From: Candidatus Aenigmatarchaeota archaeon
Lineage (GTDB): Archaea; Aenigmatarchaeota; Aenigmatarchaeia; PWEA01; JACRMZ01
Assembly: GCA_016219455.1 (NCBI GenBank)
Contig: JACRMZ010000028.1
Location: 1-6,806, forward strand
Direction of reading: 5' to 3'
Length of the DNA: 6,806 nucleotides
Positions 1 to 5,993 of this stretch are shown piece by piece. How positions within the stretch are numbered: the stretch's first letter is position 1; each line of letters starts with the position of its first letter. The notes beneath the pieces are model-generated. The model searched no databases. It was not told the DNA's origin and saw only the letters and a program-made list of their open reading frames with translations. The translations under genes and the position numbers were made by a program.

Positions 1-232
1 GCGGCGGCGCGACAAACCTGTCATCGTCGTTTTGTGGCGGCTCTATGGGCCCTGAAACTTTCATTTTTAGAACCTGGTTGAGGGCGCGGCTTATGTCCTC
101 GTTGCTAAAACCCTCCTTCTTGAGGGACCGTATTATGTCGCTCTCGCTCCTTCCTTCGGCAGCAAGGGACTTGGCCCTGTCCACTGCCGTTGGGCTCTGA
201 GCATCCTTTTTTTTACCGCCAAATTGGAACAT
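1..232 (-). CDS. Small unknown protein, 3' end cut by window edge
   Basis: The first 77 residues are visible, starting at an ATG (230-232) with a good ribosome-binding site (GGAGAGTGA) a few bases upstream. The protein opens MFQFGGKKKDAQ and then carries two short similar helical segments at about residues 27-53, built around SDIIRSLKKEGFS and EDISRALNQVL. This tandem I-x2-(A/S)-L pattern resembles small helix-turn-helix or UBA-like pairs often seen at the start of archaeal accessory proteins. A proline-rich linker (GPIEPPQ) begins where the window stops. It lies 20 bp downstream of the coiled-coil gene on the same strand, so the two are probably cotranscribed from the promoter that faces away from the secretion ATPase. 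I do not recognise a named family. A role linked to the pilus-type ATPase is inferred only from position. Confidence 0.75.
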   Translation of the reverse strand, partial: MFQFGGKKKDAQSPTAVDRAKSLAAEGRSESDIIRSLKKEGFSNEDISRALNQVLKMKVSGPIEPPQNDDDRFVAPP

Positions 233-252
233 TCAATCACTCTCCGAATTGA

Positions 253-654
253 TCATGACGATTTTTTCTTCTCCTTGACAGAGGACATTATCTCCTCAAT
301 CTCCTTCCTCGTGACGTATTGCGAGCTTAGTGGGCTGAGCATGTTTATGAAGCTTTTCAGCTCCTCAAGCTCCGCCCTTCTTGGGGCCTTGTCAAACCCT
401 TCCCGAAGCTTTGTGTCATCGTTCTCCAGTTTTGCAACGCTGATGTTGAGCTTCTTCAGCTGGTCTTTCATCTCATCAAAGCCTTTTTTCACCGCGGTCT
501 CTATTCGCACGAGGGACCCCTCCTGCGATTCCAGGCGGTTTTCAACGAGACGGAGCTTTTCTTCAACAACACGTATCCTCTGTATATTGTCGTTGTTTGC
601 CCGTATCAGCTCATTGGCAACGAGGTCGATTTGCGGTTCTGTCTTGAACGCCAT
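253..654 (-). CDS. Coiled-coil protein, probable pilus/archaellum-type accessory
   Basis: This 133-residue protein is highly charged and helical. Heptad-like spacing of I, L and V runs from about residue 20 to 80 (for example VVEEKLRLVENRLESQ and LKKLNISVAKLEND), which predicts a long coiled coil. After it comes a more conserved-looking segment, RRAELEELKSFINMLSPLSS, then YVTRKEIEEIM and a lysine-rich tail. I recall archaeal coiled-coil proteins of the FlaC/D/E (ArlC/D/E) type and relatives next to type IV pilus ATPases with a similar ending, so an accessory or scaffold role is plausible but not proven. No signal peptide or membrane segment is seen. The ATG at 652-654 is preceded by GGTGA three bases upstream. 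It is transcribed divergently from the ATPase gene, with only 61 bp between the two starts. Confidence 0.85.
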   Translation of the reverse strand: MAFKTEPQIDLVANELIRANNDNIQRIRVVEEKLRLVENRLESQEGSLVRIETAVKKGFDEMKDQLKKLNISVAKLENDDTKLREGFDKAPRRAELEELKSFINMLSPLSSQYVTRKEIEEIMSSVKEKKKSS

Positions 655-679
655 GATTCACCGTCGGATTCCGAGGTCC

Positions 680-689
680 CTATATATAA
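680..689 (+). promoter_or_regulatory. Probable TATA box for the rightward secretion ATPase gene
   Basis: CTATATATAA sits about 31 bases before the ATG at 716. The usual archaeal spacing of about 26 bases puts the transcription start near 711, giving a leaderless or nearly leaderless mRNA. No convincing ribosome-binding site precedes the ATG, which agrees with this. The box is nearly palindromic and could also fire leftward. Confidence 0.5.
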
Positions 690-699
690 CAGGGGTCCA

Positions 700-709
700 T
701 TTATATTAA
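700..709 (-). promoter_or_regulatory. Probable TATA box for the leftward coiled-coil gene
   Basis: Read on the minus strand, this stretch is TTAATATAAA. A start of transcription about 26 bases downstream would fall near 678. That leaves a leader of some 24 bases that includes the GGTGA site in front of the ATG at 654. The box overlaps the likely transcription start of the rightward gene. Its + strand reading (TTTATATTA) also resembles a TATA box but lies too close to the rightward ATG. Confidence 0.4.
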
Positions 710-715
710 TTGAGT

Positions 716-2950
716 ATGGTCTGCGAATATACCTTCAAAGACGGCGTCATAAAGGTGCGCTGCCTAGGGTGTATTTACGGCAGCAGCCACGAGGATTTTG
801 GGGAGTGTTTTGCAAGGACAATCGACAAGCTGGTCGAGACAAAGGGTGCTTCTAATATAGTGCTTTCCCAGAACCGCGAGCGTGAGTACGACAAAATCCA
901 ATCAGAGCTGATGCTCGAAATATCCAACGTCCTGCGGGTAGTGATAGAACGCGGCTTAATAGATGCCAGGAACTTTCCCGACAAGGAGTGCCTGCCTCAA
1001 CTTGTGAACAGGTATTCAAAGCTCAGGAGAATTATAATAGAAGACCTCCGCCATGACCCTGCGGGCGCCTATGTTGAGCTGACAAGGGAGCTTCGCCATG
1101 CGAGGATTTCCGACCCTGATGGAAAGGGGTGCACGTCAAAATTCGCTGATCTTGTCATTGAACCGATACACACGCTCCTGGGGAAAACAAAGCTTATACA
1201 AATGGCAACGCCGCATCTAAGCGGTTATCATGTTGGCGACAGGAGTTTTTACCGCGATGTTTTCCATCCTGTCCTCAAGCCAAACTTCATGTACACGAAA
1301 TATGTGGCGCAGCCGCCAGCGCAGGGAAAAATAGTTTCAAAATACACGCTTTCCAACGGGGTGCGTATAGAAATCTACGAAGTCGCAGGGAGGGCAAGGA
1401 AGCTCTACTATGCGCAGCCGCCGGAGTTCACATTGTCTGAGGAAAAATACATATTGCTTGATGCGGCCCGCCGCTACATTGCGGCGCATAGGCCAAAGGA
1501 GACGGAGTTTGCGCAGCCGGAAAGGATGAGGGGCATCTTTAGGAACATTGTCTACGATCTGATAGCCGATATAGCGTCGCATATGAAACTTGCGTTGAAG
1601 AAGGATGAGCTTGATGAACTCACGGAAATACTGACAAGATACACAGTGGGTTTGGGCGTTCTTGAGATACTTCTTGCTGACGAGAATGTGCAGGACATTT
1701 TCGTGAACTCTCCTGTCGGCGAGCGGCCAGTTGAGCTGAAGCATGGCGAATTTGACGAGTGCGAAACCAATCTGATACCGACGATAGACGACGCTGATAC
1801 ATGGGCAACAAGGTTCAAGATAATGTCCGGAAGGCCATTAGACGAAGCCAACCCGGTCCTTGATACGGAGTTATCAACGCCGGGAGGAAGGGCGAGAGTT
1901 TCTGTTATCCAGCGCTCGCTTTCCCCCGAAGGCCTGGGATTTGCCATAAGGAGGCACAGGGACAGGCCATGGACGTACCCCCTGTTTACAGACAAACGTT
2001 ACATCAATCCGTTGTTTGGTGGTTTGATGAGTTTCATAATAGATGGCGGAAGGAGCTTTTTGGTCGCAGGGACCAGAGGAGCCGGGAAAACGTCGTTCCT
2101 CGGGGCGACGATGCTGGAGATAATGCGAAAGACACGGATTGTCACGGTTGAAGATACGCTTGAGCTTCCAGTCGTCCATATGCGGGAATTGGGATTCAAC
2201 ATCGAACGGATGAAATCCCGTTCTGTGATAACAAGAGTTGAGACAGAGCTTCCTGCAGAAGAGGCGATACGGACGGCACTCAGGCTCGGGGACTCCGCAT
2301 TGATAATAGGCGAGGTCCGTTCGACTGAGGCAAAGGCCCTCTACGAAGCCATGCGTGTCGGCGCGCTTGCAAACACCGTTGCCGGAACCATACACGGCGA
2401 TTCACCGTACGGCGTTTTTGACAGGGTAGTCAACGACCTCAACGTGCCAGCAACATCGTTCAAAGCGACGGATTTCATTGTTGTCTGCAACGCCTTCCAT
2501 ACTGCAGATGGTTTGCATTCTTTCAGGCGTGTCGCCGGGATAACGGAAGTAAGGAAGCACTGGAAGGACGACCCCCAAAGGGAAGGGGGCTTTGTGCCAC
2601 TGATGGAGTATTCTGCAAAGGACGACACGCTAAAGCCCACCGAAACGCTTCTCAACGGCGAAAGCGAAATCCTCAACGCGATATCAAACAACGTCCGAGA
2701 GTTCTCAGGCCACTGGGACGTTGTGTGGGAAAACATAATGCTGAGGGGAAACATCAAGCTTGCCATAGTCGACTACGCCAAAAAGCTGAACAAGCCGGAG
2801 ATAATGGAAGCCCCGTTCGTCGTAAAAAGCAACAACGCGTTCCATTTAATATCAGACCAGCTTCGGAGAGAAGTCGGAGCAATAGACACGAAGCGCGCTT
2901 TTGACATGTGGAACGATTGGGCCAAGAAGGAAATGAGGAGCATTCAGTAG
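716..2950 (+). CDS. Type II/IV secretion system ATPase (GspE/TadA/VirB11-like, archaeal)
   Basis: This is the cytoplasmic hexameric motor ATPase that powers assembly of type IV pilus-like or archaellum-like filaments. It has 744 residues. The C-terminal motor domain has every expected motif: Walker A GTRGAGKTS at 452-460, Asp box VEDTLELP at 478-485, Walker B LIIGEVR at 529-535 with catalytic Glu533, and His box AGTIHGD at 556-562. The segment VLEILLADENVQDIFVNSP is the typical entry to the N2 domain. The N-terminus has a C-x2-C pair (Cys16, Cys19) followed by YGSS and a helical region ending near IVLSQNREREYD. I recall this N-terminal module from archaeal members of the family. The C-terminal extension after about residue 600 is also usual for archaeal forms. 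I chose ATG 716 over the in-frame TTG two codons upstream. No TadC/GspF-type membrane platform gene follows. Confidence 0.95.
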   Translation: MVCEYTFKDGVIKVRCLGCIYGSSHEDFGECFARTIDKLVETKGASNIVLSQNREREYDKIQSELMLEISNVLRVVIERGLIDARNFPDKECLPQLVNRYSKLRRIIIEDLRHDPAGAYVELTRELRHARISDPDGKGCTSKFADLVIEPIHTLLGKTKLIQMATPHLSGYHVGDRSFYRDVFHPVLKPNFMYTKYVAQPPAQGKIVSKYTLSNGVRIEIYEVAGRARKLYYAQPPEFTLSEEKYILLDAARRYIAAHRPKETEFAQPERMRGIFRNIVYDLIADIASHMKLALKKDELDELTEILTRYTVGLGVLEILLADENVQDIFVNSPVGERPVELKHGEFDECETNLIPTIDDADTWATRFKIMSGRPLDEANPVLDTELSTPGGRARVSVIQRSLSPEGLGFAIRRHRDRPWTYPLFTDKRYINPLFGGLMSFIIDGGRSFLVAGTRGAGKTSFLGATMLEIMRKTRIVTVEDTLELPVVHMRELGFNIERMKSRSVITRVETELPAEEAIRTALRLGDSALIIGEVRSTEAKALYEAMRVGALANTVAGTIHGDSPYGVFDRVVNDLNVPATSFKATDFIVVCNAFHTADGLHSFRRVAGITEVRKHWKDDPQREGGFVPLMEYSAKDDTLKPTETLLNGESEILNAISNNVREFSGHWDVVWENIMLRGNIKLAIVDYAKKLNKPEIMEAPFVVKSNNAFHLISDQLRREVGAIDTKRAFDMWNDWAKKEMRSIQ

Positions 2951-2963
2951 CGCTTTTGACAGA

Positions 2964-2973
2964 TTTTTATTTT
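2964..2973 (+). terminator. T-rich terminator after the secretion ATPase gene
   Basis: TTTTTATTTT begins 13 bases after the TAG stop. A second T-rich stretch follows at about 2991-3007. Archaeal termination commonly relies on such T-runs without a hairpin. The gap to the convergent operon end is only 59 bp. No matching T-run is visible downstream of the minus-strand operon in its own direction. Confidence 0.45.
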
Positions 2974-3009
2974 GTGACCTAGCACAGAAGTTTATTTCGT
3001 TTCTTTCAA

Positions 3010-3798
3010 TCACTTCGTTGCGTTTTCCACATACTCGATTGCTATCTGGTCTGCCCTGCTCAGCGCTTTGTCTGCTCCCAGAATCTCAGCGACTTTGCGT
3101 ATTTTGGCGGTTTTTTCAATGAGCATCTCTTCTGGAAGCGCTTTAGCCAGCGTGCAGTATGCCTCGGCAAGCTTGAGTGAATCGCCGGCATTTTCAGAAA
3201 GTTTTCGGACGTCGCTCAAGGCATCTTTCCTTATGGACAAAGGAAGGGTGTAAGCCTTTCCATACGCTTTGGAAAAGGCATCCGAGTCGTCATACGCGTG
3301 CTTTTCAAAAAACCCATGGATCTCCTTTGCCGCATCCTCCAGCTCATCGTCTGGAACGAACCTAATGGAGTTGGACATGCATTTTGCCAGTATGTCTTGC
3401 CCCCAGCACTTTTCATCAAATATTTCTATTACTGCGTTAAGCGACATCATGGACGCTTTTTTTGGCATGCCTTTCATGCTCCGGGAACAGGAGGCTATGT
3501 CAAACGAAGCTTTCCCAACGTCGTATTTCCACCCGTTTCCGCTTTGGTTCCGTGAATTCTTCCTTTCCACGTCTTTTGATATGTAGCTCCGCATCTCTTC
3601 TATCCCATCGCCCACAAATTCATCTGGGAAGTTTTCAATTATTTGGAAATATGACATTGAGGCCTCCTCTTCCCCTCCCTGCATTACGGCATGCAGGGAT
3701 TCAACGCTTTGCTGTATGGTATCGCGGTATTTGCCGAGGCCGCGCTCTTCGATAAGTTTTTCAAGCCCTGTCTGTTCTATGAACTTGTTCCTACCCAT
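3010..3798 (-). CDS. All-helical unknown protein, long member of the three-gene helical family
   Basis: This 262-residue soluble protein has no recognised family, signal peptide or membrane segment. It is predicted to be almost entirely alpha-helical. It is a paralogue of the proteins at 4525-5169 and 5166-5565. Its start MGRNKFIEQTGLEKLIEERG matches MKNKYIEKTGLYGLIEEKGL in the former, and both continue with GLGK, then D-x-I and SV. The C-terminal 71 residues (from DALSDVRKL, about 192) match DALSDVRKL to KALSDLKEL in that paralogue, through to an AIE(Y/H) ending. The extra length is in the middle. Cysteines lie at about 102-104 and in the central region but form no clear metal site. It overlaps the preceding OB-like gene by 8 bases and is the last gene of the operon. 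The ATG at 3798 is chosen over the upstream GTG because that GTG lies inside the ribosome-binding site. Confidence 0.88.
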   Translation of the reverse strand: MGRNKFIEQTGLEKLIEERGLGKYRDTIQQSVESLHAVMQGGEEEASMSYFQIIENFPDEFVGDGIEEMRSYISKDVERKNSRNQSGNGWKYDVGKASFDIASCSRSMKGMPKKASMMSLNAVIEIFDEKCWGQDILAKCMSNSIRFVPDDELEDAAKEIHGFFEKHAYDDSDAFSKAYGKAYTLPLSIRKDALSDVRKLSENAGDSLKLAEAYCTLAKALPEEMLIEKTAKIRKVAEILGADKALSRADQIAIEYVENATK

Positions 3799-4159
3799 TT
3801 TTCTCACCGTTTATTTTTTCCTGCAACGAGTAATTGAAAATGCTCGTTATGTGAAAGTCATCTACAGATGGATGTTTTATGTAATAACCCGATACGGCTA
3901 TTTTGTCTCCGATATCGAGGAAAACCGTGTCAGGATAATGGTGGCCCTTCCCAACATATCCGACCATTGAGCTTCCTCTTGATGACTCTATGATCATGTA
4001 CAGCATCCCGTCTTCTTTCCGTATCTCCCGCACATCACCTTCTATAATGGCGCTTTTGTCGTAATAAGACTCAGGCGATTTGACAATCTCATCTATGGAA
4101 GGCATTGCGTAATCTTTGAATTGTGTTCTCCATTCCTTATACTCCGATTCAATGCTCAT
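3791..4159 (-). CDS. Predicted OB-fold-like unknown protein (fourth and shortest paralogue)
   Basis: This 122-residue protein has a short N-terminal helix with Tyr7 and Trp10 (SEYKEWRTQF) and then the beginning of a second helix (SIDEIV, 21-26). From about 36 to 108 follows a beta-rich domain whose pattern suggests an OB-fold: IIEGDV (38-43), a turn at KEDG, LYMIIES (53-59), MVGYV, then IGDKIAVSGYY (83-93) and FHITSIFNYSL (102-112). The Tyr/Trp helix, the conserved Gly41 and the IGD-x-I-x3-G-x-Y motif are shared with the three upstream paralogues. OB-folds often bind single-stranded nucleic acid, but they also bind proteins, so the ligand is open. The start is the ATG at 4159 in a 4-base ATGA overlap with the upstream zinc-ribbon-like gene. 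An in-frame extension upstream to 4282 is only antisense-free read-through of that gene and is rejected. Confidence 0.85.
   Translation of the reverse strand: MSIESEYKEWRTQFKDYAMPSIDEIVKSPESYYDKSAIIEGDVREIRKEDGMLYMIIESSRGSSMVGYVGKGHHYPDTVFLDIGDKIAVSGYYIKHPSVDDFHITSIFNYSLQEKINGEKNG
3804..3808 (-). promoter_or_regulatory. Ribosome-binding site that fixes the start of the last operon gene
   Basis: Minus-strand GGTGA lies five bases before the ATG at 3798. The in-frame GTG at 3805-3807 is part of this motif, so the three-residue-longer start is unlikely. Confidence 0.6.
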
Positions 4160-4524
4160 AGTATCTCCACCTCGATGTCTTCCATCTTGCCCTTTCCGCT
4201 GCGGAGCGTTTGCGCCTTCGGAGAAAGCCTTGCGGTGAATCCCCATTTCCGAATATAGGTGTACTCCATATCTTTCCCCCATGTGTCTATTTCATACGTC
4301 AAAAATGTCCTGTCGTCACAGTCGGGGCACTCCGTCGAGCGGCATATCTTCTTAGTGGTCGTCACGTTTGACGTCGGTTTCTTGTATGGGAACTTTTCAT
4401 TGATGTCGTACTCCTCTCCGCATTCGCAGAGGACATGGGAATTGAAGTCTATGTTGCCGTAATCTTTGCCAATGAGCTTCTTTGCCCATTTGGCATTTGT
4501 TTCCATGACTTTCATGATAGCCAT
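4156..4524 (-). CDS. Probable zinc-ribbon protein, unknown function
   Basis: This 122-residue protein carries a C-x-C pair (Cys33, Cys35 in LCECGEEYD) and, about 30 residues later, a C-x2-C pair (Cys66, Cys69 in ECPDCDD), with another Cys at 61. Four cysteines in two knuckles separated by beta-prone sequence suggest a structural zinc ribbon, though C-x-C is less usual than C-x2-C. The rest is beta-rich (TFLTYEID, YTYIRKWGFTARL) with an acidic end. It has no detectable similarity to its neighbours. The ATG at 4522-4524 follows the TAG of the upstream gene with no gap. A GGGTGG ribosome-binding site lies within the last codons and stop of that gene, indicating coupled translation. In-frame ATGs at codons 4 and 7 are possible but have no such site. 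The role is unknown. Association with the OB-like and helical proteins is inferred from the operon. Confidence 0.85.
   Translation of the reverse strand: MAIMKVMETNAKWAKKLIGKDYGNIDFNSHVLCECGEEYDINEKFPYKKPTSNVTTTKKICRSTECPDCDDRTFLTYEIDTWGKDMEYTYIRKWGFTARLSPKAQTLRSGKGKMEDIEVEIL
4165..4171 (-). promoter_or_regulatory. Ribosome-binding site inside the upstream gene that selects ATG 4159
   Basis: Minus-strand GGTGGAG is placed five bases before the ATG at 4159, within the last codons of the preceding gene. It supports a 122-residue product rather than the longer open frame beginning at 4282. Confidence 0.6.
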
Positions 4525-5169
4525 CTAACCACCCTTCTTGATGTGCTCTATGGCCATCGCTTTTGCCTCATCAACAAGCTTGTCGGAGAGTTTGTAAAGC
4601 TTCCTTACAGTCTCCATCTTCTTCAGAAGAAGGTCGCCTTCAAACACGTCTGAGAGTATCTTATACGAGTCTACAAGCGCGGCTTTCGATGAGTAATGGT
4701 CGTTTTTCAGCTCTTTCAGATCAGACAACGCTTTTTCCTTCGCCGTCTTAGTGAGGGACGACACTTTTTTGTACGTTGACGATATGGTATCCAACATGCC
4801 GGAATAATAGTAAACGGGCGCAGTGCCCATATCATGGATAGCGTCTTCCCAAAGATCCTCTGGCACCTCTTTAATCACGCGTAGGAAATGGGAGCTAAAC
4901 GCCTTGGCGTCCTTTCCAGCATCGCTTTTGTAAGACCTATCGTTGGAGAAACGAATGAGCTCTGAAAGCACTTTAATGCCGCCTTCAACCGCCTTTGGAG
5001 GTGCGTCCCTGATAATCGCGGCGTAGGCTTCCGAAGCCTCGAGTTCACCGCCATCTCTCCAGTGGTGAAGCATCAAAACAGATTCTTCTATCCCGTCTTT
5101 CAGCTTCCCCAAGCCTTTTTCTTCTATGAGCCCGTACAGTCCGGTTTTCTCTATGTACTTGTTCTTCAT
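4525..5169 (-). CDS. All-helical unknown protein, middle member of the helical family
   Basis: This 214-residue soluble protein is predicted to be alpha-helical throughout, with no known motif. Residues 3-28 (NKYIEKTGLYGLIEEKGLGK and following) match the proteins at 3010-3798 and 5166-5565. Residues 146-214 align end to end with the C-terminus of the 262-residue paralogue, including ALSDLKEL and an R-K pair near KMETVRKL. It lacks about 48 residues of that paralogue's middle. The ATG at 5167-5169 has GGTGA four bases upstream. If the upstream gene is read with a one-base frame correction, the two overlap as ATGA. Otherwise a 42-bp gap separates them. The final Gly-Gly codons and the TAG stop double as the ribosome-binding region of the next gene. 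Confidence 0.88.
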   Translation of the reverse strand: MKNKYIEKTGLYGLIEEKGLGKLKDGIEESVLMLHHWRDGGELEASEAYAAIIRDAPPKAVEGGIKVLSELIRFSNDRSYKSDAGKDAKAFSSHFLRVIKEVPEDLWEDAIHDMGTAPVYYYSGMLDTISSTYKKVSSLTKTAKEKALSDLKELKNDHYSSKAALVDSYKILSDVFEGDLLLKKMETVRKLYKLSDKLVDEAKAMAIEHIKKGG

Positions 5170-5263
5170 GGTTTCACCAACTTCTTGATAAATTTTTCCG
5201 CAAGCTTCTTGTTAGGTTTTGTTTCCGTTATTTCGCATGACGTTATAAGAAGCTCTATTTTTT
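5166..5263 (-). other. Out-of-frame C-terminal tail of the half-length helical gene, with A6 frameshift site
   Basis: On the minus strand the run GGAAAAAATAG holds six A residues. Removing one gives the reading KIELLITSCEITETKPNKK followed by a lysine-rich helix and a TGA at 5166-5168. The segment ITSC-x8-KK lines up with IASC-x8-KK in the 262-residue paralogue at the corresponding place, so this tail is real former (or present) coding sequence. With it, the gene overlaps the next ATG by four bases, as other pairs in this operon do. Whether the break is an assembly error, a mutation or functional slippage cannot be told from one sequence. Confidence 0.7.
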
Positions 5264-5565
5264 CCAGCAAGTGCCTCGGCTTTCTGGGCAATGTATGTTT
5301 GCAATCTGCCGGGCTTTTCCTCAACGCGCTTTTGTATGAATGATGATATTGCGTTTATGGTTTCTTCGACGTATTTTGGCGATTCGCTTTCAATGATTTG
5401 TGAATATGTTGAAACGACCTTGAGTTCGCCTTCCGTGTTGGCTTTGAATGGTTCCATGGATTTTTCAATCATTGGCAAAAGATGGGAGAGGTTCTTTTCT
5501 TCGAGCGCATCATAGACACCCAACCGCTTCATAATCGAGTTTTGTTTTTTGCTAAATATCCCCAT
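5212..5565 (-). CDS. Half-length helical paralogue, apparently frameshifted near its end
   Basis: As read, the protein is 117 residues from ATG 5565. Residues 14-90 align with the N-terminal halves of the proteins at 3010-3798 and 4525-5169: LGVYDALEEKNL against TGLEKLIEERGL, then MIEKSM, then STYSQIIESESPKYVEETI against MSYFQIIENFPDEFVGDGI. After AEALAGK the frame runs into NRASYNVMRNNGNKT and stops, a tail unlike either paralogue. Skipping one A in the six-A run (5258-5263) continues the family sequence to a stop at 5166. The ancestral product was therefore probably 132 residues, still only the N-terminal half of the larger family members. The ATG at 5565 lies five bases after the upstream stop without a clear ribosome-binding site. 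A TTG at 5574 overlapping that stop is an alternative start. Confidence 0.7.
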   Translation of the reverse strand: MGIFSKKQNSIMKRLGVYDALEEKNLSHLLPMIEKSMEPFKANTEGELKVVSTYSQIIESESPKYVEETINAISSFIQKRVEEKPGRLQTYIAQKAEALAGKNRASYNVMRNNGNKT

Positions 5566-5570
5566 AACAA

Positions 5571-5993
5571 TCAAATATCCGTTGGTTTTTTATTCCTTGC
5601 TTCGAGGACGGTTTTGTTCAAAATGATTGCGATTCTAACTTCCATATTTTCAGGATTGTATGTCCCTGACATTACCACATGGTCGCCTATTCTCGAAACG
5701 GACGCTGTGGAAAAGTTTCTAATGCCTGGATGGGAATTTGACGCCTCAGCGACAACGGCGTTCCCCACATCCTTTGCAATGCCCTCTATCAAAAAGTCTA
5801 TTCTATTTTCTATGCTATTGTATTTTGAATCGTAACGCTCGTTCCTGTCTATGATGACGCCTTCTATTATAACGTCCATTTCTTTGGGTTTTTCCGACAT
5901 TGAATACTCAAGCAGTTCGCCTATTGTATGCGGTTCATATTTGTAATCTCCCATCTTCTTAAGCCAGCTGTTGTAAAGCTTTTCAAGTTCCAT
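5571..5993 (-). CDS. Predicted OB-fold-like unknown protein (third paralogue)
   Basis: This 140-residue protein has the family layout. An N-terminal helix MELEKLYNSWLKK has Tyr7 and Trp10. A second helix, TIGELLEY, has Ile24 and Leu27. A beta domain then opens with DVIIEGVI (Gly45). These positions coincide residue for residue with the protein at 5983-6396. The domain continues through IDFLIEG and AVVAEAS to IGDHVVMSGTY (102-112) and VRIAIILNKTVL. The loop after the first strand is longer than in the paralogues. The fold is inferred from the pattern and no binding residues can be assigned. The ATG at 5991-5993 lies inside the end of the upstream gene (11-base overlap), with a weak GGCGA site six bases ahead. 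It is followed after five bases by the half-length helical gene. Confidence 0.87.
   Translation of the reverse strand: MELEKLYNSWLKKMGDYKYEPHTIGELLEYSMSEKPKEMDVIIEGVIIDRNERYDSKYNSIENRIDFLIEGIAKDVGNAVVAEASNSHPGIRNFSTASVSRIGDHVVMSGTYNPENMEVRIAIILNKTVLEARNKKPTDI

Noticed and set aside
224..709. A 161-residue + strand frame opposite the coiled-coil gene
   Set aside because: The translation is a serine- and phenylalanine-rich mirror of the charged coiled-coil protein. It also runs through the promoter region.
1337..2766. Several long open frames on the minus strand opposite the secretion ATPase gene
   Set aside because: They lie fully inside a gene with clear catalytic motifs, have low-complexity or serine/arginine-rich translations, and lack ribosome-binding sites. 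They are shadows of the coding strand.
3269..3586. A 105-residue + strand frame inside the long helical gene
   Set aside because: The minus-strand protein here is supported by paralogues and the + strand frame has no family or start signal.
4160..4282. An N-terminal extension of the shortest OB-like protein
   Set aside because: The added residues come from reading the zinc-ribbon gene in another frame. The paralogues all begin just before the Tyr/Trp helix, and a good ribosome-binding site marks ATG 4159.
5566..5574. TTG at 5574 as the start of the half-length helical protein
   Set aside because: An ATG three codons later gives an M-G start like the long paralogue. The TTG has no better ribosome-binding site, though its overlap with the upstream stop keeps it possible.
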